64,000 bases of DNA from Microcoleus vaginatus_C (GTDB lineage: Bacteria; Cyanobacteriota; Cyanobacteriia; Cyanobacteriales; Microcoleaceae), in the NCBI GenBank assembly GCA_040004035.1, contig JAMPLN010000023.1. One strand, given 5' to 3'. A program made the position numbers and the translations under genes. Positions 33,994 through 42,004 of this stretch are shown in pieces. The notes under the pieces are model-generated. The model was not told where the DNA came from. It did no database searches and saw only the letters and a program-made list of their open reading frames with translations. Each line of letters starts with the position of its first letter. The stretch's first letter is position 1.

Positions 33994-34782
33994 TCACCCA
34001 GTAATCAAATCACTGGCGGTGATAGTGATCTGAACTCCCTCCAGAATTCCGATGATTTGGCCATTCTGAAAAATCCCGGTATCGATATCTAAACCATTAC
34101 TCAAATACTTAGAAGTTATGTCTGTAAACGGAGCACGAGAACGTACCAAAAGTTTATCTTCACCTTGTTTGAAGTCAGCAACAGTATCTATTCCCGAACT
34201 GCTCCAAAGCCTAAACTTGTCAGATCCCCAGCCACCAACCAGATAGTCATCACCGCTCAAGCCAAACAACAAGTCGTCGCCCCACGAGCCAATCAACGTT
34301 TCGCTGCCGTATCCACCAAGGAGAGTATCGTTATACATAGAACCGATCGCTACTTCGAAGCCGGAGAGCGAGTCTATGCCACCCTGCCCGTCGGAAGCCC
34401 GACCTAACCCAGACCCGTCACCGACAGCCCCCAACTGGAGATAGATGCCAGTTCCTGCAGAACGGTTGTAAAATGCTGTGTCGATGCCATCCCCGCCATA
34501 GAGCAAGTCATTATCAGCCCCGCCAACTATAAGGTCGTCGTTAGCCCCGCCATCGAGCAAGTCATTGCCACTCTGACCATTAAGAGAGTCATTGCCATCC
34601 CCGCCATAGAGCAAGTCATTGCCAAAGTAACCATAGAGCATGTCATCGTCAACCCCGCCATAGAGCAAGTCATTGCCATCGTCGCCATCAAGCATGTCAT
34701 TGCCACCCCCGCCATAGAGCACGTCATCGTCATGCCCGCCATAGAGATAGTCAGGGCCCGAAGTGCCAGTTGTTGTTGCCAT
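33994..34782 (-). CDS. RTX Ca2+-binding repeat protein (small, copy A)
   Basis: 262 aa. Residues about 8-95 are nonapeptide RTX repeats (GGxGxDxLY, e.g. YGGHDDDVLYGGGGNDML), which bind Ca2+ as a parallel beta-roll outside the cell. Residues 100-262 are a conserved C-terminal module (GVYL/GIYLQLGAVGD, ASDGQGGIDSL, DDYLVGGWGSDKFRLW, DTVADFKQGEDKLLVRSRAPF) ending GVQITITASDLITG, a probable type I secretion signal. No N-terminal signal peptide, as expected for type I substrates. Nearly identical C-terminal half in the next gene, so they are recent duplicates. Function unknown: S-layer, motility or adhesion. Confidence 0.88.
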   Translation of the reverse strand: MATTTGTSGPDYLYGGHDDDVLYGGGGNDMLDGDDGNDLLYGGVDDDMLYGYFGNDLLYGGDGNDSLNGQSGNDLLDGGANDDLIVGGADNDLLYGGDGIDTAFYNRSAGTGIYLQLGAVGDGSGLGRASDGQGGIDSLSGFEVAIGSMYNDTLLGGYGSETLIGSWGDDLLFGLSGDDYLVGGWGSDKFRLWSSSGIDTVADFKQGEDKLLVRSRAPFTDITSKYLSNGLDIDTGIFQNGQIIGILEGVQITITASDLITG

Positions 34783-34843
34783 ATATTTAATTTCCTATTG
34801 AGATTAAGAAACTGAAACCGTCAAAAAGGTAAAAATCTACAGT

Positions 34844-34878
34844 GTGGATTTTTCAAATGAACTTACTAAAAAATCCAC
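34844..34878 (-). promoter_or_regulatory. 5' UTR hairpin of RTX copy A
   Basis: Perfect 10-bp inverted repeat GTGGATTTTT (34844-34853) and AAAAATCCAC (34869-34878), 60-95 nt before the start codon. Conserved in copy B. Confidence 0.5.
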
Positions 34879-34998
34879 CCAAAAAACCAACAAGTCTCCT
34901 ATCTTGTGTCTATCTGCGGTATATTTTGCCGAAGCAGCAGGCAGAATAACTTGGAACTCTTAACCGCAGATAAACGCAGTTCGACGCAGATAATATAA

Positions 34999-36117
34999 TC
35001 ACCCAGTAATCAAATCACTGGCGGTGATTGTGATTTGAACTCCCTTCAGAATTCCGATGATTTGGCCATTTTGACGAATCTCGGTATCTGAACCATTAAA
35101 CTGAGAAATTATGTCTGTAAACGGAGCGCGAGAACGTACCAAAAGTTTATCTTCACCTTGTTTGAAGTCAGCAACAGTATCTATTCCCGAACTCATCCAA
35201 AGCCTAAACTTGTCAGCCCCCGTGCCACCAACCAGATAGTCATCACCGCTCAAGCCAAACAATAAGTCGTCGCCCCCCCCGCCAATCAACATTTCGTTGC
35301 CGTATCCGCCAAGCAGAGTATCGTTATACCTAGAACCGATCGCTACTTCCAGGCCGGAGAGCGAGTCTACGCCACCGAACCCGTCGGAAGCCCGACCTAA
35401 CCCAGACGCGTCACCGACTGGCCCCAACTGGAGATAGACGCCAGTTCCTGCATCGCTGTACGATACTGTGTCGATGCCATCCCCGCCATTAATGGAGTCG
35501 TTGCCAGCCCCGCCATCAAGAAAGTCGTTGTCAGCCCCGCCATCAAGATAGTCATTACCCCTGCCGCCGTTGAGAGTGTCGTTGCCGTTGTTTGCTTTGG
35601 TACCACGATAACCATAGATACCACTGCCATCAGACAGAGTGTCATCGCCATCGTCGCCATTGAGCAAATCGTTCAAGAAGCCGCCGTAGAGTTGATCGTT
35701 GCCACCTCCGCCATATAGAATGTCACGATGATCTTTACCATCAAGATAGTCATTTCCTTCTCCACCGTAGAGCGTGTCATCGTTACTGTTTGGATTATTT
35801 GAATCGCCAGTGTAGTCACCAAGCACATAATCATTGCCTGCTCCGCCGTCGAGCAAGTCATAACCTGAGCCTCCATAGAGACTGTCATTGCCAAGTCCAC
35901 CAAGCAGAGTATTAAAATCGGAATTAAAATCTTGCCTTCCACCATAGAGTAGGTCATCTTCACTTCCACCATCGAGACTATCACTGCCAATACCACCATC
36001 GAGAGTGTCATTGCCAGCCAAACCATCAAGAAAGTCGTTGCTAAAAGTGTAAGGATCAGGGCCGGATAAGTAGTCAGGGCCTGAAGTGCCCTTGATTGTT
36101 CTAGCGAATGTTACCAT
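34999..36117 (-). CDS. RTX Ca2+-binding repeat protein (copy B)
   Basis: 372 aa. Longer RTX section (about residues 15-215, with LDGLAGNDTLDGGIGSDSLD and YGGRQDFNSDFNTLLGGLGN units), then the same C-terminal module as copy A (VYLQLGPVGDASGLGRASDG, DDYLVGGTGADKFRLW, DTVADFKQGEDKLLVRSRAP) and the same ending ITITASDLITG. One segment (ILYG...NGDDGDDTLSDGSGIYGYRGTK) is unlike copy A. Predicted secreted Ca2+-stabilised protein. Start after GGAAATT as in copy A. Confidence 0.88.
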   Translation of the reverse strand: MVTFARTIKGTSGPDYLSGPDPYTFSNDFLDGLAGNDTLDGGIGSDSLDGGSEDDLLYGGRQDFNSDFNTLLGGLGNDSLYGGSGYDLLDGGAGNDYVLGDYTGDSNNPNSNDDTLYGGEGNDYLDGKDHRDILYGGGGNDQLYGGFLNDLLNGDDGDDTLSDGSGIYGYRGTKANNGNDTLNGGRGNDYLDGGADNDFLDGGAGNDSINGGDGIDTVSYSDAGTGVYLQLGPVGDASGLGRASDGFGGVDSLSGLEVAIGSRYNDTLLGGYGNEMLIGGGGDDLLFGLSGDDYLVGGTGADKFRLWMSSGIDTVADFKQGEDKLLVRSRAPFTDIISQFNGSDTEIRQNGQIIGILKGVQITITASDLITG

Positions 36118-36178
36118 GTATTTAATTTCCTATGGATATTAAGAAACTGAAACCGTCAAAAAGGTAAGAATCTACAGT

Positions 36179-36213
36179 GTGGATTTTTCAAGTGAATTTA
36201 CTAAAAAATCCAC
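36179..36213 (-). promoter_or_regulatory. 5' UTR hairpin of RTX copy B
   Basis: GTGGATTTTT (36179-36188) and AAAAATCCAC (36204-36213); loop sequence differs from copy A while both arms are kept, which suggests a structural constraint or recent duplication. Confidence 0.5.
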
Positions 36214-36788
36214 CCAAAAAACCAACAAGCCTCCTATCTTAGGCAGCCAGGAAACTCAAAAGAGCTAGCTCAACTTCAGCGACCCAGCTTGACTCTCTTG
36301 CTGAGGTTTTACATTATTCTTCAGTAATTTCACTGTATTTCTATGTTATCTGTCGATCGAAATACTCAGGAGTGGCTCGTTTCAAATCTTAATGTAAACC
36401 TGAAAAACTTATTTATTAAAATAACTTATGATTGCCAGCCCGATCGCCTAAAGAATAGTGTCAATTAAGGCTCACAGCCTTGACCCCAGACAGCTAGGTA
36501 TAAACATTTCTAATGTGTTATTTATATTTCCTTTAAAATAATTACCAAAAAGGCACTAAATCAGCAAAGATTATCAGATAAAACAATCAACTTACTGCAA
36601 TAGCTGAGAAGCTTAGCTTTACACAATGTTTATAAGCTTACTTAAGTAAATAGGGAATTCGCCCTCAAAATAGCTGAAGCGATGTTTTTAAGAAAAGTTG
36701 ACAACAATCCCAATCTCGGCTAAAAATAGCAGACAAATTTAAAATTCAGATGTTGGGTAACTTTTACATTGTCTGCTATTCTTAATTC
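36214..36788. other. AT-rich intergenic region upstream of RTX copy B
   Basis: 575 bp with no ORF or RNA gene that I can support. Contains long A/T stretches and probably the RTX promoter. Confidence 0.4.
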
Positions 36789-38138
36789 TCACCGCCCTAA
36801 AAGCTTCACCAAACCAACCCCGCCAAAATACAAGCTCAGCACCGCACCTCCTAAAAGACTTTGCGTTAAAGGGTCAGTAGAAGGCGTTAACACCGCTCCC
36901 AAAACTGCCGCTCCCAAAACTACATACCGCCAGCCGGAGAGCATTTGGTTAGAAGAAACTATGCCCAAAACGCCGAGCAATACTTGGACGATCGGGATTT
37001 GAAAAGCTAAGCCAGTGCTGAACATTAACAGCAGCACAAATTTAAAGTATTTGTCGATCGACCACAACTGCTCTACAACATCCGCTCCATAGGTAACAAA
37101 GAAGTTGAGCGCCGCCGGAATCAGAGCGATGTAAGCAAAGACTAGCCCGCCCAAAAATAGGAAACTCGAACCGAAAAACACCGGTCCCAGCAACCTGCGT
37201 TCTTTCCGAGTCAAACCGGGAAGAACAAACAGCGCTATCTGGTAAAAAATAAACGGACTGGCGAGGAGCAAACCGCTGTATCCGGCTACTTCGATAGAAA
37301 CAAAGAAATACTCGCCCGGAGCTAGTTGCAGAAACTTCACTGGCCCGGCCGGTACTTCTAACAGTTGCACGATGGGCTTAACTGTTAAAAAACAACCGAT
37401 TACAGCGATTACTACTGCAATTAGCGAGTAGAAAATTCGCAGACGCAATTCTTCTAAATGCTCGAACAAAGACATTTCAACTTCGTCGGGAAGTTCGTCG
37501 AGAAATTCGTTTTCTAAGTTGCGGGAACCCATCGCACCGCCGGCGATTGGTGCAATGCTGTTTTCCGGGATAACTTCTTCACCTTCTAAGTTGCTGACAT
37601 CAACTGAATCATCGGCGATTGGTGCAATGCTATTTTCCGGGATAACTTCTTCACCTTCTAAGTTGCTGACATCAACTGAATCATCGGCGATTGGTGCAAT
37701 GCTATTTTCCGCACTAACTTCTTCACCTTCTAAGTTGCTGACATCAACTGAATCATCGGCGATTGGTGCAATGCTATTTTCCGGGCTAACTTCTTCGTCT
37801 TCTAATTTACTGACACCCACGGAATCATCGGCGATTGGTGCAATGCTATTTTCCGGGCTAACTTCTTCACCTTCTAAGTTGCTGACATCAACTAAATCAT
37901 CGGCGATTGGTGTAATGCTATTTTCCGGGCTAACTTCTTCACCTTTTAAGTTGCTGACATCAACTGAATCATCGGCGATTGGTGCAATGCTATTTTCCGG
38001 GCTAACTTCTTCGTCTTCTAATTTACTGACACCCACGAAATCATCGGCGATTGGTGCAATGCTATTTTCCGGGATAACTTGTTTGAGGTTGTTGTCGGAA
38101 TCTTGTTCGGATCTCTCCAAGTCTGAGGGCACAGTCAT
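36789..38138 (-). CDS. tatC: TatC (twin-arginine translocase) with a large N-terminal repeat domain
   Basis: 449 aa, about 200 longer than normal TatC (about 240-260). The core, residues about 219-449, is typical: MSLFEHLEELRLRIF, six membrane helices, FLQLAPGEYFFVSIEVAGYSG and VLTPSTDPLTQSLLGG. It is the receptor for twin-arginine signals such as that of PetC (31993-32535). Residues 24-191 are seven tandem 24-residue repeats, each beginning ENSIAPIADD and ending EEVSP or similar, plus a degenerate eighth. They are acidic and hydrophilic and would be cytoplasmic. The strand opposite is open too, as expected from repeat composition. Confidence 0.93.
   Translation of the reverse strand: MTVPSDLERSEQDSDNNLKQVIPENSIAPIADDFVGVSKLEDEEVSPENSIAPIADDSVDVSNLKGEEVSPENSITPIADDLVDVSNLEGEEVSPENSIAPIADDSVGVSKLEDEEVSPENSIAPIADDSVDVSNLEGEEVSAENSIAPIADDSVDVSNLEGEEVIPENSIAPIADDSVDVSNLEGEEVIPENSIAPIAGGAMGSRNLENEFLDELPDEVEMSLFEHLEELRLRIFYSLIAVVIAVIGCFLTVKPIVQLLEVPAGPVKFLQLAPGEYFFVSIEVAGYSGLLLASPFIFYQIALFVLPGLTRKERRLLGPVFFGSSFLFLGGLVFAYIALIPAALNFFVTYGADVVEQLWSIDKYFKFVLLLMFSTGLAFQIPIVQVLLGVLGIVSSNQMLSGWRYVVLGAAVLGAVLTPSTDPLTQSLLGGAVLSLYFGGVGLVKLLGR
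37566..38069. repeat. 72-bp tandem repeat array in tatC
   Basis: Seven full 72-bp units, plus a decayed eighth toward 37500. Unit pattern on plus strand: TCATCGGCGATTGGTGCAAT, then GCTATTTTCCGGG(A/C)TAAC, then CTTCTTC..CTTCTAA. Two unit subtypes (VDVSNLEGEEV and VGVSKLEDEEV) alternate, which suggests duplication of blocks of three. Confidence 0.92.
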
Positions 38139-38222
38139 AGGTATTTGTGATTTTATTTAAGTTTTACGTTTATTAGTCTTGGAGCTAGGTGAGTGCAAAA
38201 ATCGAGTTTCCGGGTTAAGTTC

Positions 38223-38349
38223 CAATACGGTTGGGTTGACACTGTTTATTTCCCGAAAATCCCCCTTAAGAAGGGGGACTTTGAGATCACTCTTGTCCCT
38301 CCCTTTTTAAGGGGGGTTAGGGGGGATCGGGCTTAACCCAAGCGTATTG
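38223..38349. repeat. 127-bp MITE-like element
   Basis: Terminal inverted repeats CAATACGGTTGGGTT (38223-38237) and AACCCAAGCGTATTG (38335-38349), 14 of 15 positions paired. The interior has AATCCCCCTTAAGAAGGGGG and TTTTTAAGGGGGGTTAGGGG, related to the element at 29117-29247. The rest of the 38139-38459 gap shows no gene. Confidence 0.7.
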
Positions 38350-38459
38350 AGTTAAGCCCGAGATCCCTTTTAACTTTAACTCCAACCGCGCATTTTTTGG
38401 TGAACTCTTGCCACGTAACACATATAATGTCTGAGTCGTGTCGGTCAAACATAGTTTTT

Positions 38460-39407
38460 TTAAGTGTCAATCACGATCGCAATTTTGCCGATCGCGCGGC
38501 CGGTTTCGCTGTAAGCGTGGGCTGCTGCTACTTCTGCTAAGCTGTAAGTGCGATCGACAATCGGCTCAACTTTATCGGATTCTATTAACTCCCGCAAAGC
38601 CCCTAAATCGCTGGGGTTGGCATTGGCTAGAATGAATTTAGCTTTTTTATCCGATATAAACCAGCTCGTTAACATCGGTGCCAGGTTCTCGAAACTTGGC
38701 AAAGTCGATATATAAATTCCCTCTGCTTGCAGCACTTTTTCGCATTCAGCAAATGTTCTTGTCCCGACAGCATCTAAAATTATATCATATTTATCGGTTT
38801 GTTGAGTAAAGTCAATTTCTTCGTAATCCAGGACAAAATCGGCTCCCAAACTCTTGACCAATTCTCTATTTTTAGCACTGCAAACTCCCGTTACTTCCGC
38901 ATTCATTGCTTTCGCAAATTGCACGGAAAAAGTGCCGACTCCGCCGGAAGCGCCGTTAATCAATACTTTATTTCCTGCTTGAATTTGACCCAAATCCCTG
39001 AGCGATTGCAAAGCAGTTAAACCTGCGATAGGTACTGCTGCTGCTTCTGCATGAGTGATGTTTTTCGGTTTAATTGCCGCATCGGATTCTGGCACGGCCG
39101 CGTATTCGGCGCAAGCACCCCCACTCATGGGATTTAAGAAAGTATAAACTTCGTCTCCGGGTTGAAATTTGGTGACTTCTCGGCCGACTTCCACGACAAC
39201 TCCAGAGATGTCAGAACCGACTATTCGAGGAAAGTTATATCCTGTTAATAGTTGCAGGTGTCCTTTCCGGATTTTCCAGTCTACGGGATTGACGCTGCTA
39301 GCGCGAACTCGCAGTAACAATTCGTTGGATTTGGCGATCGGCTTTTCCAACTCTCGGTATTGCAATTCCTCGGCTGAACCGTAGCGATCGAACGCAACTG
39401 CTTTCAT
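38460..39407 (-). CDS. Zinc-independent MDR-family NAD(P)-dependent oxidoreductase
   Basis: 315 aa. Quinone-oxidoreductase-like: N-terminal GroES-type fold (VRASSVNPVDWKIRKG, GSDISGVVVEVG), then a Rossmann domain with NGASGGVGTFSVQFAKA and the MDR segment VTGVCSAKNRELVKSLGADFVLDY. No structural-zinc Cys cluster. It reduces quinones or enones with NAD(P)H; substrate unknown. Separate transcription unit. Confidence 0.88.
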   Translation of the reverse strand: MKAVAFDRYGSAEELQYRELEKPIAKSNELLLRVRASSVNPVDWKIRKGHLQLLTGYNFPRIVGSDISGVVVEVGREVTKFQPGDEVYTFLNPMSGGACAEYAAVPESDAAIKPKNITHAEAAAVPIAGLTALQSLRDLGQIQAGNKVLINGASGGVGTFSVQFAKAMNAEVTGVCSAKNRELVKSLGADFVLDYEEIDFTQQTDKYDIILDAVGTRTFAECEKVLQAEGIYISTLPSFENLAPMLTSWFISDKKAKFILANANPSDLGALRELIESDKVEPIVDRTYSLAEVAAAHAYSETGRAIGKIAIVIDT

Positions 39408-39584
39408 GGCAAATTTTCCGGTTTATTTCCAATAAAACACTCAATCCTTTACAATTACAGCACATTCGATCTTAATGTGACACAGTAAATTGAGCCAGCC
39501 TTGTAGCAGCGGGCGATCGACTCTTGGAGGCCTCCAGGCAGGGCGCAGGCGTGAGGCAATGGGTTCGCTGGCCCAGTGCGAGGG

Positions 39585-41765
39585 CTAGCGATTAAAATTA
39601 ATAGGGACTGGGCGGGCGATTCCATAACCCTGAGCATAATCTACTCCAATCTCCCGCAATTTTTCTAAGATAGTCTCGTCTTCGACAAACTCAGCTATAG
39701 TTTCGAGATTCATCGCATGGGCAATACTATTAAAGCCTTCAACCAGCGCTTGAGAAATCAAATTATGACTAATATTCTTGACAAAAGCACCATCAATTTT
39801 TAGATAATCCACTGGTAAATTCATCAGATAAGCAAAGGAACTCAACCCACTGCCAAAATCATCTAAAGCAAAGCAACACCCAATCTTTTTGAGTTCGCTC
39901 ATGAAATATCGGGCTTGCTCAAAATTTGCGATCGCTGCGGTTTCGGTGATTTCAAAACCAATGCTTTGTGGGGGTACTTTGTAGCGAGAAAATTGTTCGA
40001 TTAAAAACCTCATAAACTGATTGTTACTAATGCTAGCCCCAGAAAGATTGATGGTATACAAACCTTGACTAAGAACATCTTTCTCCGGCAAATTGTGATA
40101 ATTAGAGAAAAAAGTTTCGATTACCCAACAATCGATTTCTGTTATCAATCCGTAACGCTCGGCAGCGGGAATAAACTCACTTGGAGATACTACTTCTCCA
40201 TTTTCATCCAGCATTCTGATCAAAATCTCATAATGCTCTACTAATGGTTTAGAGGTAATAGAGACAATCTTTTGGTAATAGAGAGAAAAACGATTGGTTT
40301 CCAGCGCTCGGCTGATTTTGGAAATCAACTGCCTCTCACCACGTTGTTTAATTAGTTCGCTATCATCTAGACTATAAATATGAACACAGTTGCGGCCTCT
40401 GGCTTTGGCGGCATAACAAGCTGCATCAGCAGCTCCCAGAAGCTCCCTCAAATCTTGGCTGGTTTGGTCAATAGCAACAACTCCAATGCTGACTCCGATG
40501 ATAAAGGTTTTGCCATTCCAAATAAACCGAAACTGATGCACTAGATCTTTGAGATTTTCCGCAATCTGAGCTGCTTGAGAGAGCGAACATTGAGTGAGCA
40601 AAATGCCAAATTCATCACCTCCCAAGCGAGCCAGCATATCATTAGCACGGACTCCCTGTTGAATAAGTGCGGTGATTTGGCGCAGTAGCTCATCGCCAGC
40701 AATATGACCTACGGTATCGTTAACGACTTTGAACTGATCTAAATCTAAATAACAGAGAGCGTGCCGGTGATTGCTATCTTTAACAGAGGCGAGCGCCTCA
40801 ACTAGCTCCTCCTCAAATCTTCGACGGTTGATTAACCCCGTTAGGGCATCGTGATTGGCTTCCCAAGAGAGTTGACGGGTGAGATACCGTGATTCAGTAA
40901 CATCATGAAAGACGATGACTGCCCCGATAATTTGACCTTGGCGGTCTCGAATCGGTGCTGCCGAGTCAGCAATGGGATACTCGGTTCCATCATGACCAAT
41001 CAGAATAGTATTGTTAGCTAAGCCCACAATTCGCTCCTCTAATAAAGCCTTGTTTATCGGATTCTCTACTGGCTCTCGTGTTACTTGATCGACAATTAAG
41101 AAGACTGTAGAGAAAGGAACTCCTTGAACCTCATGAGTTTTCCAGCCAGTCAGCCGCTCAGCTATAGGATTGAAATATCTCACTTTACCTTGGGCATCAG
41201 TAGTAATGACCGCATCGCCAATGGATTGCAGTGTCACTTGAGCCAATTCCTTTTCGGCAAAGAGAGAGTCTTCGAGACGTTGCCGTTGTTCAATTTCTCT
41301 CAATAGACGTAAATTCTGCTTTTGGAGACTTTGTTGCAGCCGTCGGATAGTTAGGTGGGTTTCGACACGAGCTAATACTTCTTCTACTTGAAATGGCTTA
41401 GCAATATAATCTACCCCTCCAGCAGCCAGCCCTTTCACCTTATTAAAAGTTTCATTTAGCGCACTCAAAAAAATTATTGGAATCTCTGCAGTGCGCTCGT
41501 CAGATTTTAATTGTCGGCAAACTTCATAGCCATCGATATCTGGCAACTTAATATCTAGTAATATTAACTCCGTCGATGGAGATTGGGCGGCTCGGATAGC
41601 CATTGCCCCTGTTATAGCACTGCGAACTTTATAACCCTCTTCCCTCAAAGTATCCCTGAGAAGACGCAGGTTATCAGGCAAATCATCAACAATTAAAATA
41701 TTGCCTCGGTAGTTTGTAGCTCGATCGCTAACCCTATCGCTAGTTCTATCGACAATCATACTCAT
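39585..41765 (-). CDS. REC-PAS-GGDEF-EAL response regulator (c-di-GMP enzyme)
   Basis: 726 aa. Receiver domain (about 20-140, phosphoacceptor D71 in LILLDIKLPDIDG), PAS (about 180-290: IGDAVITTDAQGKVRYFN), GGDEF (about 300-455) with intact ARLGGDEFGILL and a RAND I-site (RxxD) 5 residues before it, and EAL (about 470-720) with YEILIRM (an EIL variant of the EAL motif), ITETAAIAN, and DDFGSGLSSFAYL. Predicted to make and/or degrade cyclic di-GMP under kinase control. Divergent from the hybrid kinase at 42005; that kinase is the likely partner. ATGAGTATG at the start leaves two possible Met; GGGAA precedes. Confidence 0.92.
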   Translation of the reverse strand: MSMIVDRTSDRVSDRATNYRGNILIVDDLPDNLRLLRDTLREEGYKVRSAITGAMAIRAAQSPSTELILLDIKLPDIDGYEVCRQLKSDERTAEIPIIFLSALNETFNKVKGLAAGGVDYIAKPFQVEEVLARVETHLTIRRLQQSLQKQNLRLLREIEQRQRLEDSLFAEKELAQVTLQSIGDAVITTDAQGKVRYFNPIAERLTGWKTHEVQGVPFSTVFLIVDQVTREPVENPINKALLEERIVGLANNTILIGHDGTEYPIADSAAPIRDRQGQIIGAVIVFHDVTESRYLTRQLSWEANHDALTGLINRRRFEEELVEALASVKDSNHRHALCYLDLDQFKVVNDTVGHIAGDELLRQITALIQQGVRANDMLARLGGDEFGILLTQCSLSQAAQIAENLKDLVHQFRFIWNGKTFIIGVSIGVVAIDQTSQDLRELLGAADAACYAAKARGRNCVHIYSLDDSELIKQRGERQLISKISRALETNRFSLYYQKIVSITSKPLVEHYEILIRMLDENGEVVSPSEFIPAAERYGLITEIDCWVIETFFSNYHNLPEKDVLSQGLYTINLSGASISNNQFMRFLIEQFSRYKVPPQSIGFEITETAAIANFEQARYFMSELKKIGCCFALDDFGSGLSSFAYLMNLPVDYLKIDGAFVKNISHNLISQALVEGFNSIAHAMNLETIAEFVEDETILEKLREIGVDYAQGYGIARPVPINFNR

Positions 41766-42004
41766 TTCCCTAGTTTCCTGCTAGAGGAATATAAACATAT
41801 GCACAAATAGTATAGTTTAATTATTCTGTTAAAAAAGTCACTTTACCCACAAAGAAGTCCTGCGATCCCGGAGATATGGGGCTGGCAAGGGGGCGCAACC
41901 ATACAAAATCTGGATAGTTCGGTTAGAGGCAGCCCCCCCGTGGTTGCCCTTCTTCGCTTCGCCTAACATCAGAAGAAGAGTGTTTCAACCCAAGTAGCCG
42001 ATTT

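Larger units (their letters stand above)
33898..36240. repeat. Tandem duplication of a whole RTX gene unit
   Basis: Two direct copies. Copy A runs about 33898-34905 and copy B about 34905-36240. Both include the same 3' flank (CTATCTGCGGTATATTTTGC, then the CGCAGATAAACGCAGTTCGA repeat), the gene's C-terminal coding part, its start region (GGAAATTAAATA before ATG) and the 5' hairpin. The middle of copy B is longer by RTX repeats. Confidence 0.85.

Noticed and set aside
34844..34878. GTGGATTTTT hairpin as an intrinsic terminator
   Set aside because: It lies upstream of the start codon on the same strand as the RTX gene and has no gene immediately preceding it in that orientation except copy B's end region; better treated as a 5' element.
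37566..38069. tatC repeat array as a CRISPR
   Set aside because: The 72-bp units follow directly with no unique spacers and are translated in frame.
37519..38160. 213-codon plus-strand ORF opposite the tatC repeats
   Set aside because: Arises from repeat composition; not called as a gene, but listed as a low-interest finding.
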